The notes: generated from the sequence alone by a model not told the origin. 64,000 nt of DNA from an uncultured Eubacteriales bacterium (GCA_900551995.1 URXW01000004.1:1-64000), one strand, 5' to 3'. Positions 8,516-16,202 are shown, counted from the stretch's first letter. Program-made: numbers and translations.

Positions 8516-8695
8516 ATGCAGTATGAGACGTTGACCGACCTTTTGAACAACGAGGCCGCCGCCTACGACTATTTCTACGCCCTCTCCCCGGAGATGCAGA
8601 CGAAGCTCCAGCAGCGGGGAGCCATCCGCGACCTGCACCAGCTGAAGCAGGCGGCCGCCGACATCGAAGCCCATACCCGCCCCGCCGCCTTCTAA
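8516..8695 (+). CDS. Small hypothetical protein
   Basis: A 59-residue frame (MQYETLTDLLNNEAAAYDYF) with an amphipathic, helical composition, including LSPEMQTKLQQRG and LHQLKQAAADIEAH. Its only ribosome site is the GGAGGT in the 3' arm of the preceding terminator hairpin, so translation and hairpin formation would compete. No family is recognised. It is followed by a terminator shared with the convergent gene. Confidence 0.6.
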   Translation: MQYETLTDLLNNEAAAYDYFYALSPEMQTKLQQRGAIRDLHQLKQAAADIEAHTRPAAF

Positions 8696-8728
8696 AAACA
8701 GGGGAGGGAACACCCCTCCCCCTGTTTT
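8694..8728. terminator. Bidirectional terminator
   Basis: ACAGGGGAGGG and CCCTCCCCCTGT form an interrupted GC-rich stem flanked by A-run and T-run, placed between convergent genes. Confidence 0.75.
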
Positions 8729-8876
8729 ACTGCGAAGGCTCCTCCGCGTCGCCGCCGCTCTCCTCCGCGATATACAGCTCCTCGCACCTTTGCTGCGCCT
8801 CAATGAGTATACGCATAGCCTTTTCCGCGGCACGCGCCATGACGAGGTACATTTCCTTATACGGTTGCTCTGCCAT
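8727..8876 (-). CDS. Small hypothetical protein, divergent partner of Xre regulator
   Basis: A 49-residue protein starting at the ATG at 8876, which has GAGGTG at the right distance; an upstream ATG at 8882 is too close to that site. It is helical and acidic at the C-terminus (QQRCEELYIAEESGGDAEE). It is transcribed away from the Xre-type gene at 8953 through a shared 76-base region with repeats, which suggests that the regulator controls it. The function is unknown. Confidence 0.6.
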   Translation of the reverse strand: MAEQPYKEMYLVMARAAEKAMRILIEAQQRCEELYIAEESGGDAEEPSQ

Positions 8877-8897
8877 AACCATCACCTCTACGCCATT

Positions 8898-8933
8898 ATA
8901 GGACAATTTAGACCTAATTGTAATAGGACAATT
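8898..8933. promoter_or_regulatory. Candidate operator between divergent genes
   Basis: The 11-mer ATAGGACAATT occurs at 8898-8908 and 8923-8933. The first copy is part of the palindrome ACAATTTAGACCTAATTGT (8903-8921). This arrangement fits binding of the Xre-type regulator encoded at 8953. Confidence 0.5.
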
Positions 8934-8952
8934 CGGCATAATATAACCGGTG

Positions 8953-9180
8953 ATGTATATGGACCGACTGCGGCAGCTCCGAAAAGAGCGGGGCTATACC
9001 CAAATCAAAATGCAGATGCTGACCGGCATCGACCAGAGTGCCTATTCCAAGATCGAGCGCGGCGAGCGGTATCTCAGCTTTGAGCAGTGCCGCCGTGTGG
9101 CGGTGGCACTGGGAACCAGCATGGACTATCTTGCGGGTCTGACGGACGAGAAAAAGCCCTACCCCCGTGCCAAGGAATAA
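8953..9180 (+). CDS. Xre-family helix-turn-helix regulator
   Basis: A 75-residue protein that is almost entirely a Cro/C1-type domain (LRQLRKERGYTQIKMQ, IDQSAYSKIERGERYLS, DYLAGLTDE). Starts at GTG 8950, ATG 8953 and ATG 8959 are all possible; I choose 8953. Repeats lie just upstream, consistent with autoregulation and control of the divergent small gene. Such small regulators occur on mobile elements and in host genomes; this one lies alone between core genes. Confidence 0.8.
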   Translation: MYMDRLRQLRKERGYTQIKMQMLTGIDQSAYSKIERGERYLSFEQCRRVAVALGTSMDYLAGLTDEKKPYPRAKE

Positions 9181-9211
9181 AAAAACAAGACCGCCCCGGC
9201 GGTCTTGTTTC
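9181..9211. terminator. Bidirectional terminator between xre and obg
   Basis: ACAAGACCGCC pairs with GGCGGTCTTGT with a very short loop, flanked by A-run and T-run. Confidence 0.8.
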
Positions 9212-9217
9212 CTTTTT

Positions 9218-10498
9218 TCATCTCTGGTACTCGAACTCCAGGTCGTACATACTCACGATGTCGCCGTCCTGTATCCCCATCTGCTCCAGCGTGTCGAACA
9301 GCCCGCTCTGGCGCAGCATCTTGTCGAAATACATCCGGCTCTCGTAGTCGGAGAAATTGATATTCCCCATAAGCCGCTGGAGCCACGGCCCCTCCACCAG
9401 CCACGTGTTGTCCTCCCGCTCGATGTGCAGCGGCTCCGAGGTGTCCACCACCGGCGGCTTCGGCACATACTCCGGCTCGTACACCGTCACCGGCGGCAGC
9501 TCACTGAGCCGCTGCCCGATGCGCTGCACCAGCTCCCGCGTCCCCTGATGGGTGGCGGCGGACATGGCGAAGAACTCGTAGCCCTGCCCCTCCACATGGG
9601 CGCGGAAGGCGTCCAGCATCTCCGTGTCCGCCAGCAGGTCGATCTTGTTGGCCACCACGATCTGCGGGCGGGTGGCGAGCTCCGGGCTGTACTCCCGCAG
9701 CTCGCCGTTGATGGCGTCAAAGTCCGCGATGGGGTCGCGTCCCTCGCTGCCGGACACATCCACCAGATGCACCAGCAGGCGGCACCGGTCAATGTGCCGC
9801 AGGAAGTCGTGCCCCAGCCCTGCGCCCTCGCTTGCGCCCTCGATAATGCCGGGGATGTCCGCCATGACGAAGCTGACGCCCTCATCCACATACACCACCC
9901 CCAGATTGGGATATAGGGTGGTGAAGTGGTAGTTGGCGATCTTGGGGTGCGCCTTGCTGACCACGCTCAAAAGCGTGCTCTTGCCCACGTTGGGGAAGCC
10001 CACCAGCCCCACGTCCGCCAGCAGCTTCAGCTCCAGCACCACGTCGTGGCTCTCACCGGGCAGCCCCGCCTTGGCGAACCGGGGCACCTGCCGGGTGGGG
10101 GTGGCGAAATGCTGGTTGCCCCAGCCGCCGCGCCCGCCCTTGCACAGCACGTAGGGCGCATCGTCGGACATATCCTTGATGATCTCGCCGCTCTCCGCGT
10201 CCCGCACCAGCGTCCCACGGGGCACCCGGATGGTCAGGCTCTCGCCGTCCTTACCGGTCTTGCGCCCGCCCTGACCGTCCACACCGTTCCCCGCCACATA
10301 CTTGCGCTTGTAGCGGAAGTCCATCAGCGTGGACATATTGTCGTCCACCTTCAAAATAATGGAGCCGCCGTTGCCGCCGTCGCCGCCGTCGGGGCCTCCG
10401 GCGGCAATATACTTCTCCCGGTGGAACGCCACCGCACCGTTGCCGCCGTTCCCGGCGCGCACGGTGATCCGTGCTTTATCAATAAATCCAGCTGCCAT
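9218..10498 (-). CDS. obg: GTPase Obg/CgtA
   Basis: A 426-residue essential GTPase that acts in late 50S ribosome assembly and stress signalling. Residues 1-160 are the glycine-rich Obg fold (FIDKARITVRAGNGGNG, GGPDGGDGGNGG), about 160-335 the G domain (GFPNVGKSTLL Walker A, DIPGIIEGASEGAGLG G3, NKIDL G4), and about 345-426 the OCT domain of the Gram-positive type. The second ATG (10498) is chosen because GAGGT is too close to the first. It is the last gene of the rplU-prp-rpmA-obg neighbourhood, though a terminator lies before it. Confidence 0.97.
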   Translation of the reverse strand: MAAGFIDKARITVRAGNGGNGAVAFHREKYIAAGGPDGGDGGNGGSIILKVDDNMSTLMDFRYKRKYVAGNGVDGQGGRKTGKDGESLTIRVPRGTLVRDAESGEIIKDMSDDAPYVLCKGGRGGWGNQHFATPTRQVPRFAKAGLPGESHDVVLELKLLADVGLVGFPNVGKSTLLSVVSKAHPKIANYHFTTLYPNLGVVYVDEGVSFVMADIPGIIEGASEGAGLGHDFLRHIDRCRLLVHLVDVSGSEGRDPIADFDAINGELREYSPELATRPQIVVANKIDLLADTEMLDAFRAHVEGQGYEFFAMSAATHQGTRELVQRIGQRLSELPPVTVYEPEYVPKPPVVDTSEPLHIEREDNTWLVEGPWLQRLMGNINFSDYESRMYFDKMLRQSGLFDTLEQMGIQDGDIVSMYDLEFEYQR

Positions 10499-10622
10499 GG
10501 TCATACCTCGCTCTGTCTGAAAACTTGCCTATCTCTCCAATTTAATGTACCCATTATACCCGAAACCCCTCCCACCGTCAACAAAAACAACCCTCGTCCG
10601 GTCAGGGGGGCACCGCCGCCGT

Positions 10623-10662
10623 TGTCATTGCGAACCAGTCCGCAGACTGGTGCGGCAATCCG
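10623..10662. repeat. REP-like interspersed hairpin repeat, copy 1
   Basis: The segment starts TGTCATTGCGAACCAGTC, continues through CGCAGACTGGTGCGGCAATCC, and forms a hairpin (CCAGTC with GACTGG). A diverged copy with the same layout is at 21769-21809. It lies in the intergenic gap between rpmA and obg. Confidence 0.7.
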
Positions 10663-10710
10663 TCTCCCGCGCCCGCAGGCGCGGAGTTCCTCACCGCAGA
10701 AGCCCCACGA

Positions 10711-10742
10711 AAAAAAGCTCCCGCCCACAGGCGGGAGCTTTT
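10711..10742 (-). terminator. Terminator after rpmA
   Basis: AAGCTCCCGCC and GGCGGGAGCTT form an 11-bp stem followed on the minus strand by a T-run. Confidence 0.8.
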
Positions 10743-10751
10743 GCTTCGCAA

Positions 10752-11039
10752 TTACTCAGCGGGGTAGACAGAGACCTGCTTGCGATCCTTGCCCAGACGC
10801 TCGAAGCGGACAACGCCGTCCGCCTTGGCGAACAGGGTGTCGTCGGTACCCTTGCCAACGTTGGTGCCGGGGTGGATGTGGGTGCCGCGCTGACGCACCA
10901 GAATGTTGCCGGCCAGCACGAACTGACCGTCGGCGCGCTTGGGTCCAAGACGCTTAGACTCGGAATCACGGCCGTTCTTAGTGGAGCCCATACCTTTTTT
11001 GTGGGCGAAGAACTGCAAAGAAATGTTCAGCATTTTCAA
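10752..11039 (-). CDS. rpmA: 50S ribosomal protein L27
   Basis: A 95-residue protein. The N-terminus carries the Firmicutes-type extension ending in LQFFAHKKG, which the Prp protease removes after FF so that the flexible L27 tail can reach the peptidyl-transferase centre. The body (KRLGPKRADGQFVLAGNILV, RQRGTHIHPGTNVGKG) is typical. The start is TTG at 11039 by ribosome-site spacing (AAAGGA 6-7 bases upstream) or ATG at 11033. The Prp gene is immediately upstream. Confidence 0.97.
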   Translation of the reverse strand: MKMLNISLQFFAHKKGMGSTKNGRDSESKRLGPKRADGQFVLAGNILVRQRGTHIHPGTNVGKGTDDTLFAKADGVVRFERLGKDRKQVSVYPAE

Positions 11040-11076
11040 GTACCATCCTTTCTGTAAGATGATCGAGGAATGAGGC

Positions 11077-11406
11077 TTACGCCTCCATAACTTCGATGTT
11101 GTCGGGATACTCGTCGTGAAGCTGTGCCAGATAGACCATCAGCCCCGTCAGCAGATTCTGACAGGTGCTCTCGGCGTCGGACGCCAGCCCTCCGGGCAGA
11201 TGCAGCGTGATGACCGCCTCCTGCGCGTTGACCTTGACGGCGGCGCAAAGCCCCATCACGCCATTCACGGTGGCCTCCACCAGCCGCACGGCACTGGTAA
11301 CGGCGGCGCAGACGATGTCCTCGCCCGCGTCGGCGTAGCCGCTGTGTCCGCTGACCTCAAACCCGACGATTCGCGATTCTTCCGTGAGGAACGTAACAGT
11401 GGTCAT
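11077..11406 (-). CDS. prp: Ribosomal-processing cysteine protease Prp
   Basis: A 109-residue protein between L21 and L27, which is the conserved place for Prp. The catalytic His and Cys are in GHSGYADAGEDIVCAAV (His near residue 21, Cys near residue 33). Prp cleaves the N-terminal extension of L27, and that extension is present in the adjacent rpmA. It is spaced 7 bases from rplU and is clearly co-transcribed. Confidence 0.95.
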   Translation of the reverse strand: MTTVTFLTEESRIVGFEVSGHSGYADAGEDIVCAAVTSAVRLVEATVNGVMGLCAAVKVNAQEAVITLHLPGGLASDAESTCQNLLTGLMVYLAQLHDEYPDNIEVMEA

Positions 11407-11413
11407 TGTTCCC

Positions 11414-11725
11414 TCAGAACGTGATCTTGCCGATCTCGACCTTGGTGTACGGCTGACGATGACCCTGCCGTTTGCGGTAGCCCTTCTTGGGGGTATACTT
11501 GAAGATACGGATCTTCTTGCCCTTGCCGTTCTTCACCACAGTGGCGTCCACCTTCGCGCCCTCCACCACGGGAGTGCCGAACTTGGTGTTCTCACCGTCC
11601 ACGATGGCGAGCACCTGATCGAACACCACGGCGTCGCCAGCGTTCACGTCCAGCTTCTCGATGAACAGAGTGTCACCCTCGCTGACGTTGTACTGCTTAC
11701 CGCCGGTAACGATAATAGCCTGCAT
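11414..11725 (-). CDS. rplU: 50S ribosomal protein L21
   Basis: A 103-residue protein with the usual N-terminus (MQAIIVTGGKQYNVSEGDTL) and C-terminal RNA-binding tail (YTPKKGYRKRQGHRQPYT). It is the first gene of the L21/Prp/L27 operon, behind a consensus promoter and a leader of about 90 bases. Confidence 0.98.
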   Translation of the reverse strand: MQAIIVTGGKQYNVSEGDTLFIEKLDVNAGDAVVFDQVLAIVDGENTKFGTPVVEGAKVDATVVKNGKGKKIRIFKYTPKKGYRKRQGHRQPYTKVEIGKITF

Positions 11726-11815
11726 AACCTTGTTGCACCTGCCTTTCCTTTATTACGGACTCGCTGTCGGGGGCGTCCGGACGCGCCGGAGCTTGCTGAC
11801 CCATTCAAAGCGGCT
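11726..11815 (-). promoter_or_regulatory. rplU leader, possible L21 autoregulatory RNA
   Basis: About 90 transcribed bases precede rplU and contain GGCGCGTCC with GGACGCC pairing (around 11766-11790). Firmicutes often have an L21-binding leader here. I cannot match the consensus by eye, so this is inference from position. Confidence 0.35.
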
Positions 11816-11820
11816 TATCA

Positions 11821-11849
11821 AGTATAACAGCGTCTTTCCCCCTTGTCAA
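11821..11849 (-). promoter_or_regulatory. Sigma-A promoter of rplU-prp-rpmA
   Basis: On the minus strand TTGACA (11849-11844) and TATACT (11826-11821) are separated by 17 bases. The -35 box and spacer lie inside a 15-bp inverted repeat. Confidence 0.88.
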
Positions 11850-11866
11850 CAGGGAAAGACGCTGTT
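11826..11866. terminator. Inverted repeat/terminator overlapping the rplU promoter
   Basis: AACAGCGTCTTTCCC and GGGAAAGACGCTGTT form a perfect 15-bp stem. It lies downstream of mtnN on the minus strand and contains the rplU -35 box in the loop. Confidence 0.65.
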
Positions 11867-11916
11867 TTCGCAAAAAAACTCACTTTTTCCCCCGCGGCGC
11901 AGGGCTTTCTCCGCCC

Positions 11917-12585
11917 TTACCCCTCCAAACCGTCCAGAAACGCCATAGCGACCTTGTTCAGATCCTTCATGGCGTCCGGGAAGTTGAAGAAAAAGTCATG
12001 GTGCTCCAGCACGCAGTCGGACACGGACTTCAACGCCATGAACGGCACGTTGTTCCGATAGCACACCTGCGCCGCCGCGCCGCCCTCCATCTCGATGAGC
12101 AGGGGGTGGAATGTCTCGGCGATCCACCGCGCCCTGTCGCCCTCCGTGGCGAACCACTCGCCGGTGGCGACGCTGCCCACCCGGTAGTCGTACCCGGCCT
12201 TGTCCATGGCATCCTTCGCCTTCTCCAGCTCGGCGGTGGGGAAGTCCATCCGGTTCACCGTGGACACCAGCCCCACCGGGTCGCCGATGCCCGACGTGTC
12301 CACGTCGTGCTGCATGAACCGATCCGCCAGCACCAGCGTCCCGATCGGCACGTTCTCAAAGCACCCGGCAACGCCCACATTGACGATCCGTCCCGGCGCG
12401 TACAGGTCGATAAACAGCTGGGTGGCCATGGCGGCGTTCACCTTCCCCACGCCGCCGCAGCAGGCGACCACGTTCTCCCGTATCCGGTAGAAGGGCACGC
12501 CCGCCACCGTTTTTTCCGGCTCCGCGCCCTCCGGCAGCAGGCTCTCGATCTCGCCCTTCATGGCGTACAGCAATCCAGTCAGCAT
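11917..12585 (-). CDS. mtnN: 5'-methylthioadenosine/S-adenosylhomocysteine nucleosidase
   Basis: A 222-residue enzyme that cleaves MTA and SAH to adenine and the thioribose sugar, feeding methionine recycling and removing SAH. Visible motifs are GLLYAMKGEIE at the N-terminus, CCGGVGKVNAA, VNVGVAGC, IEMEGGAAAQVCY (ribose binding) and SVSDC with the catalytic Asp. I place the start at ATG 12585 rather than further upstream because it aligns with the family N-terminus, has GAGGG 8 bases upstream, and because an upstream start would overlap the -10 box. Confidence 0.9.
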   Translation of the reverse strand: MLTGLLYAMKGEIESLLPEGAEPEKTVAGVPFYRIRENVVACCGGVGKVNAAMATQLFIDLYAPGRIVNVGVAGCFENVPIGTLVLADRFMQHDVDTSGIGDPVGLVSTVNRMDFPTAELEKAKDAMDKAGYDYRVGSVATGEWFATEGDRARWIAETFHPLLIEMEGGAAAQVCYRNNVPFMALKSVSDCVLEHHDFFFNFPDAMKDLNKVAMAFLDGLEG

Positions 12586-12617
12586 ACAGCAAACCCTCAC
12601 TTTTCCCGTTTTCTCCA

Positions 12618-12646
12618 TTGTAAATACCCCGGCGGCAGAATGTCAA
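12618..12646 (-). promoter_or_regulatory. Promoter of mtnN
   Basis: On the minus strand TTGACA (12646-12641) is followed after 17 bases by TTACAA (12623-12618). It lies back to back with the tmcAL promoter. Confidence 0.6.
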
Positions 12647-12647
12647 G

Positions 12648-12676
12648 TTGCATTTTCCCCTCTTTCCCTGTAAAAT
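12648..12676 (+). promoter_or_regulatory. Promoter of tmcAL
   Basis: TTGCAT and TAAAAT are separated by 17 bases, 24 bases before the gene start. Confidence 0.6.
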
Positions 12677-12700
12677 AATAAAAAACGAAAGGAGCACATC

Positions 12701-13882
12701 ATGGTCATCGGTATCGTCTGCGAATTTGACCCCCTCCACAGGGGACACGCCCGCCTTCTCTCCCACGCCCGCGCCTTGGGCGCGGACACGGTGGTCTGCG
12801 CCATGAGCGGCTCCTTCACCCAGCGGGGCAGCTTCGCCGCCCTGTCCAAAACGGCGCGTGCCGAGATGGCGGTCCGCTGCGGAGCCGATCTGGTGCTGGA
12901 GCTGCCCACTCTCTGGGCGATGTCCCCGGCGGAGAATTTCGCCCGGGGCGGCGTGCAGCTTCTCACCCTCGCCGGGGCGGACGCCCTGCTCTTCGGCAGC
13001 GAGTGCGGCGACCTGCCCGCCCTCCAACGCCTTGCCGCCTGCCTCGACAGCCCCGCGTTCTCCGCCGCCCTTGCCGCCGCGCCGGACGAGGGCGACACCT
13101 TCGCCGCCCGCCGCCAGTCCGCCGCCGCCGCGCTGCTGGACACGGACACGGCGTCCCTGCTCCAAAGCCCCAACAACACGCTGGCGGTGGAATACCTCCG
13201 CGCCCTCCGCCATATCGGCAGCCCCGCCGTCCCCTATACCCTCCGCCGCGCCGGTGCCGCCCACGACGGCGCGCCCGACGGCGACACCGCCTCCGCCTCC
13301 TACCTCCGCACGCTGCTGCGGCAGGGCAGGGGGGAGGAGGCCGCCGCCTTCATGCCCACTCCGGCGGCGGATGTCCTCCGCCGCGAGCTATCGGCGCACC
13401 GCCTCACCGACGAAGCCCTCTGCCAGCGCGCCATTCTCTCCCGTCTCCGCACCATGACCGTGGAGGACTGGCAGACCTACGACCCCGGCGGCGAGGGGCT
13501 CTGCCGCCGTATGCACCGCGCCGCCGCCACCGCCTGCACCGTGGAGGGACTGCTCACCGCCGCCAAGACGAAACGCTACCCCCTCTCCCGGCTGCGCCGC
13601 ATGGTGCTCTCGGCGTACCTGCACCTGCCGCCCGTGCCGCCGGAGGTGCCCTACCTCCGCGTGCTGGCGGCAACGCCGCCGGGACGCGCCCATCTCCGCG
13701 CCCTGCGGGACAGCGGCGCGCCCGTCCTCACGAAGCCCGCCGATGCTGCGGCCTTAGGCGCGTCCGCCGCGTCGCTTTTCGCGCTGGAATCCCGCTGCAC
13801 CGACCTCTACGTCCTCTCGCGCCCCGATCTCACCCAGGCGACCCCCGCCCAGGACTACCGCACCACCCCCCTGATGCTGTAA
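12701..13882 (+). CDS. tmcAL: tRNA(Met) cytidine acetate ligase TmcAL
   Basis: A 393-residue protein related to B. subtilis YlbM/TmcAL, which makes N4-acetylcytidine at the wobble position of elongator tRNA-Met using acetate and ATP. The N-terminus has the nucleotidyltransferase core GIVCEFDPLHRGHARLL and the family signature MSGSFTQRGSFAALSK. The C-terminal half is helical and RNA-binding in the family. GAAAGGAG precedes the ATG. Confidence 0.92.
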   Translation: MVIGIVCEFDPLHRGHARLLSHARALGADTVVCAMSGSFTQRGSFAALSKTARAEMAVRCGADLVLELPTLWAMSPAENFARGGVQLLTLAGADALLFGSECGDLPALQRLAACLDSPAFSAALAAAPDEGDTFAARRQSAAAALLDTDTASLLQSPNNTLAVEYLRALRHIGSPAVPYTLRRAGAAHDGAPDGDTASASYLRTLLRQGRGEEAAAFMPTPAADVLRRELSAHRLTDEALCQRAILSRLRTMTVEDWQTYDPGGEGLCRRMHRAAATACTVEGLLTAAKTKRYPLSRLRRMVLSAYLHLPPVPPEVPYLRVLAATPPGRAHLRALRDSGAPVLTKPADAAALGASAASLFALESRCTDLYVLSRPDLTQATPAQDYRTTPLML

Positions 13883-13932
13883 TATACTTTTCAAAAAATA
13901 GTATTGCTAAATAAAAACATCTGTGATATAAA
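13881..13932 (+). promoter_or_regulatory. Promoter and shared operator of the PadR operon (site 1)
   Basis: TTGCTA (13904-13909) and TATAAA (13927-13932) are 17 bases apart. Overlapping the -35 box is ATACT, 11 bases, AGTATTG (13884-13906). This block closely matches the ones upstream of 15334 and 16673. Confidence 0.6.
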
Positions 13933-13968
13933 TAGAAGCAGGAAGTACATTCAAAGGAGGGAGCGGTT

Positions 13969-14313
13969 ATGCGGGAACCCACCCAGGGCAACTACCGCCG
14001 CGGCGTCATGTCGCTGGTGATCCTGTCGCTGCTGAAGCGCGAGGATATGTACGGCTACCAGCTGGTGCAGGAGACCGAGCGCGCCAGCGGCGGCAAGCTG
14101 ACCACCCAGGAGGGCTCGCTCTACCCCGTGCTCTACCGTCTGCAAGAGCAGGGCTACGTGTCCGACCGCCGGGAGCTGGTAGGCAAGCGCATGACCCGCG
14201 TGTACTACCATCTGGAACCCACAGGGGAGGCGAAGCTGCGGGAGCTGATCGCGGAATACGAGACGGTCACCGCCGGCGTTTTCGCCATTATCAAAGGGGA
14301 GGGCGAAGCATGA
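13969..14313 (+). CDS. PadR-family transcriptional regulator
   Basis: A 114-residue winged-helix repressor (MSLVILSLLKREDMYGYQLV, EGSLYPVLYRLQEQGYV, then RVYYHLEPTGEAKL), of normal length for PadR-s1-like proteins. AAAGGAGGGAG precedes the ATG. It overlaps the next gene by four bases. The repeated operator-like block at its own promoter and at two nearby promoters suggests autoregulation and control of the adjacent membrane-protein genes. Confidence 0.92.
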   Translation: MREPTQGNYRRGVMSLVILSLLKREDMYGYQLVQETERASGGKLTTQEGSLYPVLYRLQEQGYVSDRRELVGKRMTRVYYHLEPTGEAKLRELIAEYETVTAGVFAIIKGEGEA

Positions 14314-14717
14314 GCAGGGAGCAGAATTGGTACATCAGACGGTATGTCCGGGCGGTCAGCACCTTCCTGCCGTGCTCCGGCAAAAGGAAAAAACCGTGGC
14401 TGGCGGATCTCCGCGCCCAAGCCGAGAGCTACGTAGCCGAGGGCGGCGATGCCGCCGCGCTGGAGCAGCGTTTCGGCACACCGCAGCAGATGGCGTTCTC
14501 CTATGTGGATGAAATGCCCACCGCCGACCTGTTGGCGGAGCTGCACATCCGCCGCCGCCTCGTAGCAGTGACGGCGATAACGCTGGCTGCCGCGCTGGCG
14601 GTCTATATCGCTGCGTTGGCATGGCAGGCTTACCTTATTCACGACAGCTTGAACGGTTGGTCAGAAACGTATGTAGTTGAGTACGAGAATATTGTGACAG
14701 AAGAGGCTGAACAATGA
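14310..14717 (+). CDS. PadR-linked membrane protein
   Basis: A 135-residue protein with an N-terminal cytosolic domain of about 85 residues (YIRRYVRAVSTFLPCSGKRK, with an LEQRFGTPQQMAFSYVDEM segment like that in DUF1700/DUF1707-type sensors) and one membrane helix at residues about 92-115. Such proteins commonly pair with PadR regulators. It overlaps both neighbours by four bases, so padR, this gene and the next form one operon. Confidence 0.75.
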   Translation: MSREQNWYIRRYVRAVSTFLPCSGKRKKPWLADLRAQAESYVAEGGDAAALEQRFGTPQQMAFSYVDEMPTADLLAELHIRRRLVAVTAITLAAALAVYIAALAWQAYLIHDSLNGWSETYVVEYENIVTEEAEQ

Positions 14718-15172
14718 AAAAGAGAATTATTTCCTTGCTGATGGCGTACACTCTAATAATTTGTTTGTTGCCGGTGCAGGCACTTGCCGACGAACCGAGA
14801 GAAACTGTAACCCGCTACGCGGACGGTAGCTACATTGTTACATCGGTGGAGGAAAGCTTGGCTGCTCGTATCTCCGGAACGAAAAGCGGAACGACAATAA
14901 GGGATTACTATTCCAACAATGATGTGCTCCAGTGGAAAGCGGTGCTGGATGCCACGTTTACCTACAACGGCTCTTCTGCCACCTGCACCAAGGTGAACGG
15001 CTTGAATGTGACCATTTATGACAGCAGCTGGAGCGTAGGTTCCAAGTCTACCTCCAAAAGCGGGAATACCGCTTATGGCTATCTGACCATGGAACGCAGT
15101 ATTCTTGGAGGTACGCAGGGCGTACCCGTAACGCTGACGCTGACCTGTGACAAGAACGGTAATTTGAGTTGA
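14714..15172 (+). CDS. Secreted protein of the PadR operon
   Basis: A 152-residue protein with a classical signal peptide (MKKRIISLLMAYTLIICLLP ... ALA, cleavage near residue 25). The mature part is rich in Ser, Thr and Tyr with a beta-strand pattern (VLDATFTYNGSSATCTKVNG, GNTAYGYLTMERS). It has the look of a small extracellular beta-sandwich protein; the function is unknown. A terminator follows at 15181. Confidence 0.75.
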   Translation: MKKRIISLLMAYTLIICLLPVQALADEPRETVTRYADGSYIVTSVEESLAARISGTKSGTTIRDYYSNNDVLQWKAVLDATFTYNGSSATCTKVNGLNVTIYDSSWSVGSKSTSKSGNTAYGYLTMERSILGGTQGVPVTLTLTCDKNGNLS

Positions 15173-15180
15173 AAAACAGA

Positions 15181-15214
15181 TAAAACCACCCCATCATCCG
15201 GGGTGGTTTCTTTA
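15181..15214 (+). terminator. Terminator of the PadR operon
   Basis: AAACCACCCC and GGGGTGGTTT form a 10-bp stem, followed by CTTT. Confidence 0.8.
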
Positions 15215-15217
15215 CAC

Positions 15218-15271
15218 ATATATTTTTTATTCAAAGGTATTGTTGACAAAATACTTTTATTATGGTACTAT
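15218..15271 (+). promoter_or_regulatory. Promoter with shared operator (site 2)
   Basis: TTGACA (15243-15248) and TACTAT (15266-15271) are 17 bases apart. The block 15218-15248 (ATATATTTTTT, then AAAGGTATTGTTGACA) resembles those at 13881 and 16763-16795. Confidence 0.75.
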
Positions 15272-15333
15272 TTAACCAGAGACCGCCCCAAGCGCGGTGG
15301 AGAGAATCAACACGTGGAAAAGGAGGAATAACA

Positions 15334-15765
15334 ATGAAAAAAACAATTTCGTGGTGGTTGGTCGTCCTGCTCTGCGCCCTGTCCGCCGCAATTACAGCGG
15401 TTGTTATGCTGAAGATTCTGAATCCCCCGAAAGCGCAAGCCGGGACGGGCACATACACGTCCTACGCGTATGATGTCCCGTATCAAGGCGCGTATAGCGA
15501 GACTTCCGCCATACATCTGACCTTGACGGACACAGGTGTATACTATTTGTTGGCATGGGACTGGACTGAGGTGGAGCGCGGTCAATACAGCGTGGATGAA
15601 AACGGCGTTGCCAAACTGACCGTGGATGCCATATACCGTGCAGGCGATGTCGAGAGCACAGGCTACCTCGTTCCCACTGCGGGAAAACAGTTTATGCTCC
15701 TGACCCGTGACGGGAAAAGCATTTACATGAATAGAATCAGCGAAGAAGCGCGCCTCCCCCAATAA
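15334..15765 (+). CDS. Membrane-anchored small beta-domain protein, paralog 1
   Basis: A 143-residue protein with an N-terminal membrane helix (WWLVVLLCALSAAITAVVML) and an extracytoplasmic beta-rich domain (AIHLTLTDTGVYYLLAWDW, GQYSVDENGVAKLTVDAIY, SIYMNRIS). The order of motifs is the same as in the proteins at 15822 and 16215, so the three look like diverged paralogs. AAAGGAGG precedes the ATG. Control by the nearby PadR regulator is inferred from the shared promoter block. The function is unknown. Confidence 0.75.
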   Translation: MKKTISWWLVVLLCALSAAITAVVMLKILNPPKAQAGTGTYTSYAYDVPYQGAYSETSAIHLTLTDTGVYYLLAWDWTEVERGQYSVDENGVAKLTVDAIYRAGDVESTGYLVPTAGKQFMLLTRDGKSIYMNRISEEARLPQ

Positions 15766-15773
15766 ACAAAACG

Positions 15774-15812
15774 TAAGCAGCCCCCGCCATCCGGCGGGGG
15801 CTGCTCTTTATC
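15774..15812. terminator. Bidirectional terminator
   Basis: AGCAGCCCCCGCC and GGCGGGGGCTGCT form a 13-bp stem between convergent genes. Confidence 0.85.
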
Positions 15813-15821
15813 TGCTTGTAT

Positions 15822-16202
15822 TTATGGCTTTTCCACATTGACATACGTGGGAAGATCGCTGATGCGCTGATAGGTGTAAGCGTCCGGCACAGAAAAGAAG
15901 TGCACGGTGTCCCGCCCGTCATAGACTACGTACGGGACGCTTAGTGCGGTGCCGTCCAAGATATAGACGCCATTGGCGTCTGCGGTATATGTCCCTGTGA
16001 ATAGGGTGTCGAACTGCCGGTACACGGTGAAGCTCCCCTTCTCATCGAAGGTTAGATAGGTGCCGTCCGAGTGGCTCGACCCTTCGCAGAGGAAGGTGCC
16101 TGTCAGCGGTTGACTCCGCTGGCTCATACACTGTATTGCCAGCAGTGCCACGTTCAAGCACAGGGAGACTGCCAATAAAATGGTAAGTGCTTTTTTCTTC
16201 AT
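15822..16202 (-). CDS. Membrane-anchored small beta-domain protein, paralog 2
   Basis: A 126-residue protein with an N-terminal membrane helix (ALTILLAVSLCLNVALLAIQ) and a beta-rich outer domain (DGTYLTFDEKGSFTVYRQF, GTYTADANGVYILDG, YQRISDL). It lies 12 bases downstream of the paralog at 16215 in the same operon. Its role is unknown; the shared layout with 15334 suggests a cell-envelope function under common control. Confidence 0.75.
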   Translation of the reverse strand: MKKKALTILLAVSLCLNVALLAIQCMSQRSQPLTGTFLCEGSSHSDGTYLTFDEKGSFTVYRQFDTLFTGTYTADANGVYILDGTALSVPYVVYDGRDTVHFFSVPDAYTYQRISDLPTYVNVEKP

